Positions 56,801-63,685 of a DNA stretch of 64,000 nt are shown one piece after another; positions within the stretch are counted from its first letter, which is position 1, and each line of letters starts with the position of its first letter. The position numbers were made by a program, and so were the translations under genes. The stretch spans positions 1 through 64,000 of the forward strand of contig PKDU01000009.1 in NCBI GenBank assembly GCA_002862705.1, in the 5' to 3' direction. The notes under the pieces are model-generated. The model made no database searches and was not told where the DNA came from. It was given only the letters and a program-made list of their open reading frames with translations. This DNA is from Flavobacteriaceae bacterium (GTDB taxonomy: Bacteria; Bacteroidota; Bacteroidia; Flavobacteriales; Flavobacteriaceae).

Positions 56801-58127
56801 CAAGAATTCTTTGATTGGGGCAGTTACCGCATTGAGACGGGTGCAGTTTTCGTATAGTGAGAACAACGGAACTGTGTTGCCGGGATATACCCAAAACATA
56901 GGCTTTTTAGGAACGGCTAACCCTGGAATAGCATTTGCCTTAGGTCGTCAAGACGACATTCGTTTTGAGGCTGCAAAAAGGGGATGGCTCACGGAATTCC
57001 CAAATTTTAACCAAGCGTATACAACCGTACACAACAACGAAATCTCCTACAACGCTGAAATTGGGTTGTTGCAAGGATTGCAACTTGACCTAACGGGTAA
57101 CCGCAGTTATTCAGAAAACAATTCAGAAAACTTTAGTGTTGTCAATGGGGTTTACAACGCATTGTCGCCACGGTTGTTTGGTAATTTTGAAATTTCAACC
57201 ATCATGTTGCGCACCTCATTTAGCGGGAATGGACTGGCATCAACAGCCTTTGAAGATCTCAAAACAAACCGACTGGTTATTGCAGAACGGTTGGGTACTG
57301 CAAGAGGTATTCCAGCTGGAAATGTTGATGCAGACGGCTTCCCAGCAGGCTATGGAAAAACCAATCAAGCAGTGCTTATTCCTGCATTTTTGGCTGCCTA
57401 TACTGGAGCAGACCCAAACTCGGTTAGTATGGATGCAAAACGCAGCTTCCCACTGCCCAACTGGAACATGCAGTATACCGGATTTATGCGCTTGAAATCA
57501 TTTAAAAAGCGATTTAACCGATTTGCAATTTCACACGGATACCGCGCCAGCCATACACTCAATGCCTTTGCCACCAATCTTGAATATCAGGCGAACGGCA
57601 CCGATCAGTCAGGGAATTTTATGAATAAAATTTTATACACCAACGTAAACTTGGTGGAGCAATTTAACCCATTGATTAAGCTTGATTTCGAACTTAAAAA
57701 CAGCTTTCAAATTTCTGCTGAAGTACGCAAAGACCGCGCATTGTCCTTGTCTCTTGACAACAATTTACTCACCGAAACATCCGGTGACGAATGGATTGTG
57801 GGTATGGGTTACCGCATCAAAGACGTAACGTTCAAAACCAATGTTGGCGGTAAGTCAACCAAGCTCAAAGGAGACATTAACATCAAAGCGGATTTATCTG
57901 TAAGGGATAATATTACGCTTATTCGAAACCTAGATCTTTTGAGTGATCAGGTTACTGCCGGTCAACGATTGTGGTCGCTAAAAGTATCAGCGGATTATGC
58001 GCTTTCTCGTAACTTCAACGCCTTGTTTTTCTACGACCACGCATTCTCAAAATTTGCCATATCAACGGCTTTCCCGCAAACCAATATTCGTGCTGGAATA
58101 ACCGTGCGCTACAATTTTGGAAATTAG
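50820..58127 (+). CDS. sprA: SprA/Sov, giant outer-membrane translocon protein of the type IX secretion system
   Basis: A 2435-residue protein, the size of the SprA beta-barrel that forms the T9SS channel and is needed for gliding and secretion in flavobacteria. A signal peptide (LLLVLISALFSVGLYGQ) is followed by family hallmarks: NEIDIRPQGSASIDLGVRYQK, EVGNVSMPINSSLITGAQSLFG and AVISEQRSQSQT. RLEVWVTNRSARVNNVRNLIALQDLGE and GSVRVTAGGRLLQEGLDYTVNY are further ones. It ends in an aromatic-rich barrel strand (ITVRYNFGN). Residues about 231-258 carry four seven-residue repeats. Other T9SS genes (gld, spr) are not in the window. It follows ruvA directly. Confidence 0.97.
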   Translation: MRTITNQKAGLLLVLISALFSVGLYGQNNTTNAADSLVLAQNLKQISLKNKPSAFATSYTFDPKLNLYFYNVKVGTIDAEKPLVLTPDEYQRRVFSEKSRAYIREKQEAIAGISGDEETQEDQLPDYYVNSKLFVSIFGSNEIDIRPQGSASIDLGVRYQKSGNPSLSPRNQSNFAFDFNQRINLALTGTIGTRLKVNANYDTQSTFDFQRVVKLEFFPEDLVPSSVQNTVNKGKELVNKGKGLVNKGNDLVNSGRDKLNNIQNLRDQGISGNEDSILQKLEVGNVSMPINSSLITGAQSLFGVKAEMKFGNTNIAAVISEQRSQSQTIQTNGEGTLEEFSLFALDYDDNRHFFLAQYFRDNYDKSVKTYPYINSPIDITRLEVWVTNRSARVNNVRNLIALQDLGESNPDATILDDVTSSFFNAGPNAYPENDVNKVDPLAIGGGGILTDDIRDIATAKDGFGSLSSQVIEGRDYAILESARKLNPTEYTLHKQLGYISLTQPLNNDEVLAVAFQYTANGQVYQVGEFAGDGVAATTVSGLPAAPILSNNSLVVKMLKSSVLDVAQPVFDLMMKNVYNIGAFQLDQEDFVFNIVYTDPSPTNFITPAAEQGAASAWPTGTEERILLNLFGLDRLNIYQDAQAEGDGFFDFISGITVLPEQGQIIFPSIEPFGEYLFELLKKDPSEDYSNRSLYNPNQKKYVYKEMYDITKADAADYQRYNKFELKGRYKSTGGGQGIALGAFNVPRGSVRVTAGGRLLQEGLDYTVNYQMGRVTILNEGVKNSNIPIEVSTESNTLFGQQNKRFMGFTAEHKVNDDLLLGGTYLRLSERPLTQKANYGSEPVNNTMLGLSGNFSKEIPFLTRMVNKLPNIDSRVASNVSIRAEAAYLKVGQPRGTQLNNAATTYIDDFEGTQTNLDIRDTYSWFLSSVPAPSQQLPIAGSNVNVDDLSAGYQRAKLAWYNIDPLFYSNRRPGGITDDDLSTNEARRIFIEEIFPQQDIVQGQSMVQYTFDLAYYPNERGPYNNASSFGSTPEDNWAGITRAMSTTDFAQSNVEYIEFWLLDTFSEQTSASDDLGELVFHLGNISEDVLKDGRKVYENGLPASGQNTATYNTAWGITPATQSLVYAFDADGQNRSLQDVGLDGLNDDEERIIYTNGPTDDPAGDNYSYFGQGSGSVLDRYKNYNGTQGNSPIEVTEQFRGSYTTPDAEDLNQDNTMNTIDRYYQYRIPIQKNMQVGNHPFLVDVREKDNIALPNGQVTSSRWLQFRVPVVPAYYDAPQKRNYFEPINGMNDLRSIRFMRMMLTGFSQPTVFRFGTLDIVRADWTRVPTPLNTKQIPHPNTQLEVSAVNVLENETRTPIRYKLPPGILRETLNSYNNLIRENEQSLSLRVRDLAPEDGQGVYKHIDLDMRQYKRLRMFLHAESLPDEDPLPGEGANDDLDERMVAFIRLGTDIDENYYQIEIPLKPTAYTNGVSNNLSAEEVWQVASNEIDIPVEWLTKIKAKSIASREIVGATYFDENLERINEFTPSSTLPGDKKYKLAIRGNPTLGAIRTLVVGVKNPSTTAGNNLDGEVWFNELRLSEIDSSGGWAAIGSVDANLADFANVTLNGAISTVGFGAIDQSPNMRSQDDTRSYGIATSINAGMLFPKKWGLVLPVSYSYNQEVITPKYDPFYRDIELQDRLDAADNQGERDAIRNQAISVAKLKSINLIGVRKQRAPDAKQNFFDLENFDLSYSYNEEKRNDFEIENFAFQNVRLGAGYNYSFKPLSIKPLGKVQAITNKKYLRWLSEINLNLMPSAVSLAANINRTFQNQRFRQVFLDGMDASSQLPLPDLQQRNYLFDWLFTVNHNLTNSFRFDFSASSRNIVRNYLKNGTAGSTQIDTSLDVWDGIWDTGQMDRFDQSIGATYQLPFKFIPLLSFLDGTYSYTGNFNWQRGSTALANVVDENNNSLGIVHTLQNANTIQWNGSANMQTLYNSLGLRKNTKKSDKKKAGVQIKNSLIGAVTALRRVQFSYSENNGTVLPGYTQNIGFLGTANPGIAFALGRQDDIRFEAAKRGWLTEFPNFNQAYTTVHNNEISYNAEIGLLQGLQLDLTGNRSYSENNSENFSVVNGVYNALSPRLFGNFEISTIMLRTSFSGNGLASTAFEDLKTNRLVIAERLGTARGIPAGNVDADGFPAGYGKTNQAVLIPAFLAAYTGADPNSVSMDAKRSFPLPNWNMQYTGFMRLKSFKKRFNRFAISHGYRASHTLNAFATNLEYQANGTDQSGNFMNKILYTNVNLVEQFNPLIKLDFELKNSFQISAEVRKDRALSLSLDNNLLTETSGDEWIVGMGYRIKDVTFKTNVGGKSTKLKGDINIKADLSVRDNITLIRNLDLLSDQVTAGQRLWSLKVSADYALSRNFNALFFYDHAFSKFAISTAFPQTNIRAGITVRYNFGN
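51510..51593 (+). repeat. Four 21-bp tandem repeats inside sprA
   Basis: Units at 51510-51530, 51531-51551, 51552-51572 and 51573-51593 encode imperfect copies of VNKGxxL (VNKGKEL, VNKGKGL, VNKGNDL, VNSGRDK). The unit is seven residues, so the frame is kept and a heptad-like amphipathic helix is possible. The copies diverge progressively toward the 3' end. Confidence 0.85.
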
Positions 58128-58161
58128 GGTGTTTGCATTACATTTAGAAAAAAATTGAGCG

Positions 58162-58539
58162 ATGAATATTCCAGAGGATTTAAAATATACCCGAGACCAC
58201 GAATGGGTTCGTATTGAAGGCGAAGAAGCAACTGTTGGCATTACGGATTTTGCCCAAGGCGAATTGGGTGACATTGTATATGTTGAGGTTGAAACCATAG
58301 GCGAATCGCTAGATAAAGAAGCGGTTTTCGGAACCGTTGAGGCGGTTAAAACAGTTTCCGATTTGTTTTTACCACTTGCGGGTGAAATCACGGCTTTTAA
58401 CGAAGAACTTGAGGACACACCAGAACTGGTAAACGACAATCCTTATGACCAAGGATGGATTATAAAAATGAAAATTAGTGACCTCTCTCAGATAGAAACC
58501 TTACTCACACACGAGGGATACCAAGCGGTTATTTCATAA
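58162..58539 (+). CDS. gcvH: Glycine cleavage system H protein
   Basis: Lipoyl-carrying shuttle of the glycine cleavage complex. A 125-residue protein of normal length, starting IPEDLKYTRDHEWVRIEGE. The lipoylation site is Lys 63 in FGTVEAVKTVSDL. The end reads NDNPYDQGWIIKMKISD. No gcvT or gcvP is adjacent. It lies 34 bp after sprA on the same strand, an arrangement I have seen in other flavobacteria (recollection). Confidence 0.97.
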   Translation: MNIPEDLKYTRDHEWVRIEGEEATVGITDFAQGELGDIVYVEVETIGESLDKEAVFGTVEAVKTVSDLFLPLAGEITAFNEELEDTPELVNDNPYDQGWIIKMKISDLSQIETLLTHEGYQAVIS

Positions 58540-58614
58540 ATGAAGCATGCTTTAAATGTTATTGACTATACTTGAATTAAAATTATTACTTTAGCTTTTT
58601 AATAAACGTTTCAA

Positions 58615-59316
58615 ATGCAACCGAAAAAAAATCCCAACGCTGATTTAAGAAAAAATGCCAAGCTCTACTTTGCCATTGGTCTTTGCTCGGTACTTCTAAT
58701 TTCCTGGCAAGCAATCGAATGGAAAACGTACGACAAATCCATGTACGGCTATGAGGCACTAAATGTAGATGACGACGACGACGAACTTGTGCCGATCACA
58801 GAACAAATCAAAACGCCGCCACCGCCACCGCCACCGCCAGCGCCAGAAATCATTGAGGTAGTTGAAGACGAGGAAGAAGTAGAAGAAACGGTTATCGAAT
58901 CCACGGAAACGACACAAGAAGAAATTATTGAGGAAGTTGAAGTGATGGAAGAGGATTTGGACGTTGACGTTCCCTTTGCCATTATTGAAGACGTTCCCTT
59001 GTTTCCAGGCTGTGAACGCGTCAAAAAATCTGAACGTAGAAAATGCTTCCAAGAAAAGATTCAGCGCCATATTGCTAAAAACTTTCGCTATCCCGAAATT
59101 GCACAAGAAATGGGGGTTCAAGGACGTGTGTATGTTCAGTTTATCATCGGGAAAGATGGTGGCATCACAGGCATCAGAACCCGTGGGCCAGACAAGAATT
59201 TAGAGAAAGAAGCCAATCGTATTATTGCCAAGCTTCCAACCATGATTCCAGGAAAACAACGCGGACGTCCTGTTCGGGTTCCCTTTAGTATTCCCATTAC
59301 GTTTAGGTTACAATAA
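58615..59316 (+). CDS. tonB: TonB-family energy transducer, first copy
   Basis: A 233-residue TonB-like protein with an N-terminal helix (LYFAIGLCSVLLISWQAIEW, near 17-37) and a seven-proline run (about 69-75). A Glu/Val-rich acidic spacer follows (EVVEDEEEVEETVIEST). The C-terminal TonB domain begins around 145 (RYPEIAQEMGVQGRVYVQFII; PGKQRGRPVRVPFSIPITFRL). The spacer is much shorter and more acidic than in E. coli TonB. A conserved VPLFPGCERVKKSERRKCF stretch precedes the TonB domain, as in many Bacteroidota TonBs. No ExbB/ExbD genes are nearby. A near -7 box (TACTTTAG) is upstream. Confidence 0.93.
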   Translation: MQPKKNPNADLRKNAKLYFAIGLCSVLLISWQAIEWKTYDKSMYGYEALNVDDDDDELVPITEQIKTPPPPPPPPAPEIIEVVEDEEEVEETVIESTETTQEEIIEEVEVMEEDLDVDVPFAIIEDVPLFPGCERVKKSERRKCFQEKIQRHIAKNFRYPEIAQEMGVQGRVYVQFIIGKDGGITGIRTRGPDKNLEKEANRIIAKLPTMIPGKQRGRPVRVPFSIPITFRLQ

Positions 59317-59318
59317 CA

Positions 59319-59347
59319 ACAGCCCGGCATTTGCCGGGTTTTTTTTT
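59319..59347 (+). terminator. Rho-independent terminator after the first tonB
   Basis: CCCGGC ATTT GCCGGG (59323-59338) followed by nine T. It separates the two tonB copies into different transcription units. Confidence 0.88.
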
Positions 59348-59360
59348 GGCAAAATTTTTG

Positions 59361-59368
59361 TAGGTTTG
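59361..59368 (+). promoter_or_regulatory. -7 box of the second tonB
   Basis: TAGGTTTG matches TAnnTTTG, 25 nt before the ATG at 59394 and directly behind the terminator of the first copy. A TTG is only 12 nt upstream, too close for a standard promoter. Confidence 0.4.
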
Positions 59369-59393
59369 ATAACCCAAACTTAATACCTACGTT

Positions 59394-60098
59394 ATGGAGC
59401 CTAAAAAAAATCCCAAAGTTGATTTAGCTAAAAACAGCGCCCTATACTTCGCAATAGGCCTATGTCTTGTTTTGTTTTTATCTTGGAAAATGGTCGAGTA
59501 CAAGACTTACGAAAAAGAATCTGTAGATATTGGAATGTTGACCGTTGATGATGATGATGAAGAAGAGGTGCCGCTAACGGAACAGCTCAAAACACCACCA
59601 CCGCCACCGCCACCGCCCGCACCTCAAATTATTGAAGTAGTCGAAGACGAAGAGGATGTTGAGGAAACAGTCATTGAATCTACCGAAACCACGCAGGAAG
59701 AAGTTATTGAAGAAGTTGAGGTGTTGGAAGAAGAAGTAGACGTAGACGTTCCCTTTGCCATTATTGAAGATGTACCGTTATTTCCAGGTTGTGAACGGGT
59801 TAAAAAATCGGAGCGCAGAAAATGCTTTCAAGAGAAGTTGGACAAGCACGTGCTCAAAAACTTCCGTTACCCCGAAATTGCCCAGGAAATGGGCGTTCAG
59901 GGGCGAGTATTTGTCACTTTTGTAATTGATAGAGACGGCACCATTACAGGAATTAGAACTAGAGGCCCAGATAAAAACCTCGAAAAAGAAGCAGCGCGTA
60001 TTATTGGCAAGCTTCCAAACATGACACCAGGCAAGCAACGCGGTCGTGCGGTTCGCGTGCCTTTTAGTTATCCTATAAACTTTCGCTTACAGCAATAA
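59394..60098 (+). CDS. tonB: TonB-family energy transducer, second copy
   Basis: A 234-residue tandem paralogue of the preceding TonB, with the same order: an N-terminal helix (LYFAIGLCLVLFLSWKMVEY), a seven-proline run, an acidic spacer, VPLFPGCERVKKSERRKCF, and a TonB C-terminal domain ending SYPINFRLQQ. Most differences are in the N-terminal helix flank and a few spacer residues; the TonB domain differs at scattered positions (for example VTFVIDRDGTITG against VQFIIGKDGGITG). A terminator and a -7 box between the copies suggest separate control. Partner receptors are unknown. Confidence 0.93.
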   Translation: MEPKKNPKVDLAKNSALYFAIGLCLVLFLSWKMVEYKTYEKESVDIGMLTVDDDDEEEVPLTEQLKTPPPPPPPPAPQIIEVVEDEEDVEETVIESTETTQEEVIEEVEVLEEEVDVDVPFAIIEDVPLFPGCERVKKSERRKCFQEKLDKHVLKNFRYPEIAQEMGVQGRVFVTFVIDRDGTITGIRTRGPDKNLEKEAARIIGKLPNMTPGKQRGRAVRVPFSYPINFRLQQ

Positions 60099-60127
60099 AA
60101 CAACTGCGTTCTTTTGTGCAGATTGCG

Positions 60128-60158
60128 TTGCGTAGGCTGCTTTTCTACAGTATCTTTG
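60128..60158 (+). promoter_or_regulatory. Promoter of the cyoE-cox operon
   Basis: TTG (60128-60130), 20 nt, then TATCTTTG (60151-60158), a full consensus match 22 nt before the cyoE ATG. It is likely to drive the packed block of cyoE, both subunit III genes, subunit IV and the SCO genes. Confidence 0.7.
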
Positions 60159-60180
60159 CAAACGCAATTATGCACATTAT

Positions 60181-61074
60181 ATGTTAGTTAAGACCCAAAA
60201 AACGCCTGCGTTGTCTCTTTTTGTGACCGACTTCCTGTTGCTCACTAAATCGCGGTTAAGCCTTACGGTCGTTTTTTCTTCTATTGCAGGCTATTTACTA
60301 GCAGCGCAAGTGCCATCGGTGTTCCATGTTTTTTTGCTCTCCTTAGGAGGTTATGGCTTGGCAGGCGCATCCAATGCATTTAACCAAATCATTGAAAAAG
60401 ACATTGACGCCAAAATGAAGCGTACGCAAAACCGCCCCATTCCAACTGGGCGTATGTCAACACAAACCACATTTATCATTGCCACTTCATTACTAATCAT
60501 CGGCTTGGTGATTCTTTACGGCTTTAATCCAAAGACAGCCATGTTTGGTGCTATTTCGGTTTTTCTGTATTGCTGTGCCTATACGCCACTAAAAACCATC
60601 ACACCACTATCTGTATTTGTGGGCGCCATTCCGGGTGCCATTCCGTTTATGTTGGGCTGGGTTTCAGTCACGGGAAGTTTTGGTATTGAGCCAGGCATCT
60701 TATTTATGATTCAGTTCTTTTGGCAGTTTCCACATTTTTGGGCTATTGGCTGGTTGATGCATGAAGATTACCAACGCGCGGGCATTAATATGTTACCCAC
60801 AGGAAAGCGTGATCGTGCCACCGCATTTCAAGTTATTTTATATACGATTTGGACCATAGTGATATCGATTTTTCCAGTATTGGGATTGAGCGGTACATTG
60901 ACGCTGACAATTCCTGCTGCCATAGTGGTAGGTATTATGGGTTTGATATTTTTGTGGTACGGTTTCTTGTTGTACAGAAACCAATCTGAATCAAGCGCTA
61001 AAAAATTAATGATTGTAAGCATAATATACATTATGTCGATACAATGGATTTACGTAATAGATAAATTTCTATAA
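60181..61074 (+). CDS. cyoE: Protoheme IX farnesyltransferase (heme O synthase)
   Basis: Adds a farnesyl group to heme b, the first step to heme O/A for the oxidase. A 297-residue UbiA-type membrane prenyltransferase with about nine helices. The first Asp-rich motif reads NAFNQIIEKDIDAKMKRTQNRPIPTGR (N-x3-D-x3-D type). The second region holds FWAIGWLMHEDYQRAGINMLP. CAYTPLKTITPLSVFVGAIPGAIP is also diagnostic. It ends 1 nt before the first subunit III gene, consistent with co-expression. Confidence 0.97.
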   Translation: MLVKTQKTPALSLFVTDFLLLTKSRLSLTVVFSSIAGYLLAAQVPSVFHVFLLSLGGYGLAGASNAFNQIIEKDIDAKMKRTQNRPIPTGRMSTQTTFIIATSLLIIGLVILYGFNPKTAMFGAISVFLYCCAYTPLKTITPLSVFVGAIPGAIPFMLGWVSVTGSFGIEPGILFMIQFFWQFPHFWAIGWLMHEDYQRAGINMLPTGKRDRATAFQVILYTIWTIVISIFPVLGLSGTLTLTIPAAIVVGIMGLIFLWYGFLLYRNQSESSAKKLMIVSIIYIMSIQWIYVIDKFL

Positions 61075-61650
61075 ATGAGTTTTCATCCTTCTTTAACGAC
61101 ACCCCTTTCTAAAGCAAAAAAAATGATGCTGTGGTTTGCCATGATCAGCATGACCATGATGTTCGCTGGTCTCACCAGTGCCTATGTCGTCAGTAAGGCA
61201 CGCCCAGATTGGCTGGACAATTTTACGCTTCCAACTGCTTTTCACATCAGCACATTGGTCATTTTAGTAAGCGGCATCACCTTTTGGATGGCGTTTAAAA
61301 ACCTTAAAGCAGGCAATTCGTCTGCAGTCACGCGCTACACGCTTATTACGCTTTTATTAGCTGTTGTTTTTTCTATCACTCAATGGATTGGGTTTAGTGA
61401 TGTGGTAGCAGATGGATATTTTTTTACTGGTTCAGAGAGTACAGTAACCACCTCATTTTTATACGTATTGGTTTTAACGCACTTTGCCCACCTTATCGGA
61501 GGAATGATCGTTTTAATCATTGTGCTTCTTCGTCATCTCAAGGGAATTTATTTAGATGCCCCACTGGGTTTTGTGCTTGCACATACCTTCTGGCATTTCC
61601 TAGGTTTTTTATGGCTCTATTTATTTGTATTCTTATACTTTTTAAGATAA
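61075..61650 (+). CDS. Cytochrome c oxidase subunit III, short form
   Basis: A 191-residue heme-copper oxidase subunit III with five helices: MLWFAMISMTMMFAGLTSAYV, ISTLVILVSGITFWMAF, TLITLLLAVVFSITQWIGF, LYVLVLTHFAHLIGGMIVLI and FLGFLWLYLFVFLYFL. It keeps the family signature HFAHLIGG and the terminal tryptophan/aromatic pattern HTFWHFLGFLWLYLF. The first two helices of seven-helix forms are absent. Its ATG follows the cyoE stop directly. Confidence 0.92.
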   Translation: MSFHPSLTTPLSKAKKMMLWFAMISMTMMFAGLTSAYVVSKARPDWLDNFTLPTAFHISTLVILVSGITFWMAFKNLKAGNSSAVTRYTLITLLLAVVFSITQWIGFSDVVADGYFFTGSESTVTTSFLYVLVLTHFAHLIGGMIVLIIVLLRHLKGIYLDAPLGFVLAHTFWHFLGFLWLYLFVFLYFLR

Positions 61651-61694
61651 ACTTTAATGCGTAATTTTGTAATCAATTTAACCAACAACCACTC

Positions 61695-62675
61695 ATGGAA
61701 GCAACAACAGACATAGTAGAAAACGAAAGCGTTTGGGGCGGTGGTAACAAACCTTTAAATGCATCATATGGAAAAATGATGATGTGGTTTTTTATCGTTT
61801 CCGATGCACTCACCTTCTCAGGATTTTTGGTCGCTTACGGCTTTTCTCGTTTCAAGAATATCGACTCATGGCCCATTGCAGATGAGGTGTTTTATCACTT
61901 TCCGTTTTTACACGGCATAGACGCACCGATGTATTATGTAGCATTGATGACCTTTATCCTCATCTTTTCTTCTGTAACCATGGTACTCGCTGTAGATGCT
62001 GGGCATAAAATGCAGAAAACAAAGGTGGCCATATATATGTTGCTGACCATTATCGGTGGTGCCGTATTTGTTGGCTCTCAAGCATGGGAATGGAAAAACT
62101 TTATTCAGGGTGAATATGGCGCTGTCGAAACAAAAGGAGGTCAAATATTGCAGTTTGTTACTGCCGATGCTGGCGAACGCGTTTCGTTGGAATCATTCGC
62201 AAGTACGTTACCAACCGATCGTGCTCAGCACACTGGAGATGAGGGTCTTTGGTTTGTCAGTGAATCTTCGTTGCCAACCTACAGCGTTGCCGAAATACAA
62301 GAGGGCTTTTTGGCCAATCCAGATTTGCTGATTAAAACAGAAATGATAGACGCTACAACGGGACATAAAATAGTGTTAGACCGTGCAGCATCAGAAGAAA
62401 AAATAGCACAGGCCGTGTACGTTGTTGAGGGGGCTAATCTTGTTCGAAACGAATATGGAAACCGTCTTTTTGCCGATTTCTTTTTCTTTATCACAGGCTT
62501 TCATGGCTTTCACGTTTTTTCAGGTGTGGTAATAAACTGCATTATTTTCTTTAATGTATTGCTTGGCACCTATGACCGCAGGGGGCATTATGAAATGGTT
62601 GAGAAAGTAGGCCTCTATTGGCACTTTGTAGATCTCGTTTGGGTATTTGTATTCACATTCTTTTATTTGGTATAA
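61695..62675 (+). CDS. Cytochrome c oxidase subunit III, long form with internal insert
   Basis: A 326-residue subunit III paralogue. Helices at about 26-48, 77-100 and 110-130 precede an insert of about 118 residues (137-254) that is hydrophilic and starts after GSQAWEWKNFI. The family core then resumes with FADFFFFITGFHGFHVFSGVV and ends with HFVDLVWVFVFTFFYLV. The insert falls in a loop between helices and lacks cofactor motifs. It is adjacent to the short form, so the enzyme probably uses both or has two stages; known Bacteroidota oxidases also carry the pair (recollection). Confidence 0.9.
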   Translation: MEATTDIVENESVWGGGNKPLNASYGKMMMWFFIVSDALTFSGFLVAYGFSRFKNIDSWPIADEVFYHFPFLHGIDAPMYYVALMTFILIFSSVTMVLAVDAGHKMQKTKVAIYMLLTIIGGAVFVGSQAWEWKNFIQGEYGAVETKGGQILQFVTADAGERVSLESFASTLPTDRAQHTGDEGLWFVSESSLPTYSVAEIQEGFLANPDLLIKTEMIDATTGHKIVLDRAASEEKIAQAVYVVEGANLVRNEYGNRLFADFFFFITGFHGFHVFSGVVINCIIFFNVLLGTYDRRGHYEMVEKVGLYWHFVDLVWVFVFTFFYLV

Positions 62676-62676
62676 C

Positions 62677-63051
62677 ATGGCACATAAACTTTCTATTTTT
62701 CGTGGACTCGTAACATTCAAGTCCAATATTCAAAAAATTTGGGGCGTACTGGTTTTCCTATCTATCGTAACAGCAGTAGAGGTTGCGCTAGGTATCATCA
62801 AGCCTTCGTTTTTACTAACGCCTGTTTTAGGCATGAAAGGATTGAACTGGGTTTTTATCATCCTTACGTTGGTAAAGGCCTATTATATTGCTTGGGACTT
62901 TATGCACCTGAGAGACGAAAGACGCAGCTTTACATCATCTATTGTGTTGCCGTTACTTATTCTTATTCCTTACCTTATATTTATTCTACTTGTTGAAGCT
63001 GACTATATTTATAACGTCATGTTAGACGGTTTTGTAAGTTGGAATTTCTAA
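62677..63051 (+). CDS. Cytochrome c oxidase subunit IV (prokaryotic type)
   Basis: From the ATG at 62677 this is 124 residues; an earlier ATG would overlap the previous gene. Three helices are visible: IWGVLVFLSIVTAVEVALGII, WVFIILTLVKAYYIAWDFMHL and IVLPLLILIPYLIFILLVEADY. The KAYYIAWDFMHLRDERR segment matches the small caa3-type subunit IV family. It is structural and has no cofactors. Confidence 0.88.
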   Translation: MAHKLSIFRGLVTFKSNIQKIWGVLVFLSIVTAVEVALGIIKPSFLLTPVLGMKGLNWVFIILTLVKAYYIAWDFMHLRDERRSFTSSIVLPLLILIPYLIFILLVEADYIYNVMLDGFVSWNF

Positions 63052-63058
63052 ACAAGTC

Positions 63059-63682
63059 ATGAAAAAATATATTGTCCTTGCCATCTTATTTGTTTTTCCG
63101 CTGGCGGTATATTTATTTTTCGCATCTGGTGTCAATCACTTTGCCAAGCTTCCTGTACTCACACAAGACATTGAAGAAGTAGCTCCGTATTCTGAATATC
63201 AATTTAAGGATCGCATCAGTATCTTGGCTTTTTTCGGCAACAATCTTGAAGACAAAAAGACGTTGGCGTTGAATCTAAATCAGATGATTTACAAGCGGTT
63301 CTACCAGTTTGCCGATTTTCAGTTTCTGATTGTACTACCTGCCGGTACTGAAGTTGCCGCCGAGCAGCTCAAGGTCGAAATTGCTGGTGTCACCGGAACC
63401 GATATGTCGCGCTGGAATGTACTGTTCTTAGCTGAAGATCAATTGCAAGGCCTTTTTGGAAGTCTATACTTGCCGTTGAGTCTTGATCAAAATCTTTCAA
63501 GTCCTTATGTGTTTATCGTGGATCGTGCGGGTAATTTACGTGGTCGTGACGATGACGATTTTGTTGGTTACGACGCGCGTTCTGCAGCAGACATCAACAA
63601 TAATATGGTCGACGACGTTAAGGTCATACTCGCCGAATACAGATTGGCGTTAAAAAAATACAATCAAACGCGTAAACGCTAG
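63059..63682 (+). CDS. Membrane-anchored SCO-like protein without cysteines
   Basis: A 207-residue protein with an N-terminal anchor (YIVLAILFVFPLAVYLFFASG) and a soluble thioredoxin-fold-like part. SILAFFGNNL stands where SCO proteins have the CxxxC copper site, and SPYVFIVDRAGNLRGRDDDD matches the late SCO segment. No cysteine occurs in the whole protein, so it cannot bind copper as SCO does. It lies between subunit IV and a canonical SCO gene, so a structural or chaperone role in oxidase assembly is likely (inference). Confidence 0.75.
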   Translation: MKKYIVLAILFVFPLAVYLFFASGVNHFAKLPVLTQDIEEVAPYSEYQFKDRISILAFFGNNLEDKKTLALNLNQMIYKRFYQFADFQFLIVLPAGTEVAAEQLKVEIAGVTGTDMSRWNVLFLAEDQLQGLFGSLYLPLSLDQNLSSPYVFIVDRAGNLRGRDDDDFVGYDARSAADINNNMVDDVKVILAEYRLALKKYNQTRKR

Positions 63683-63685
63683 CTC

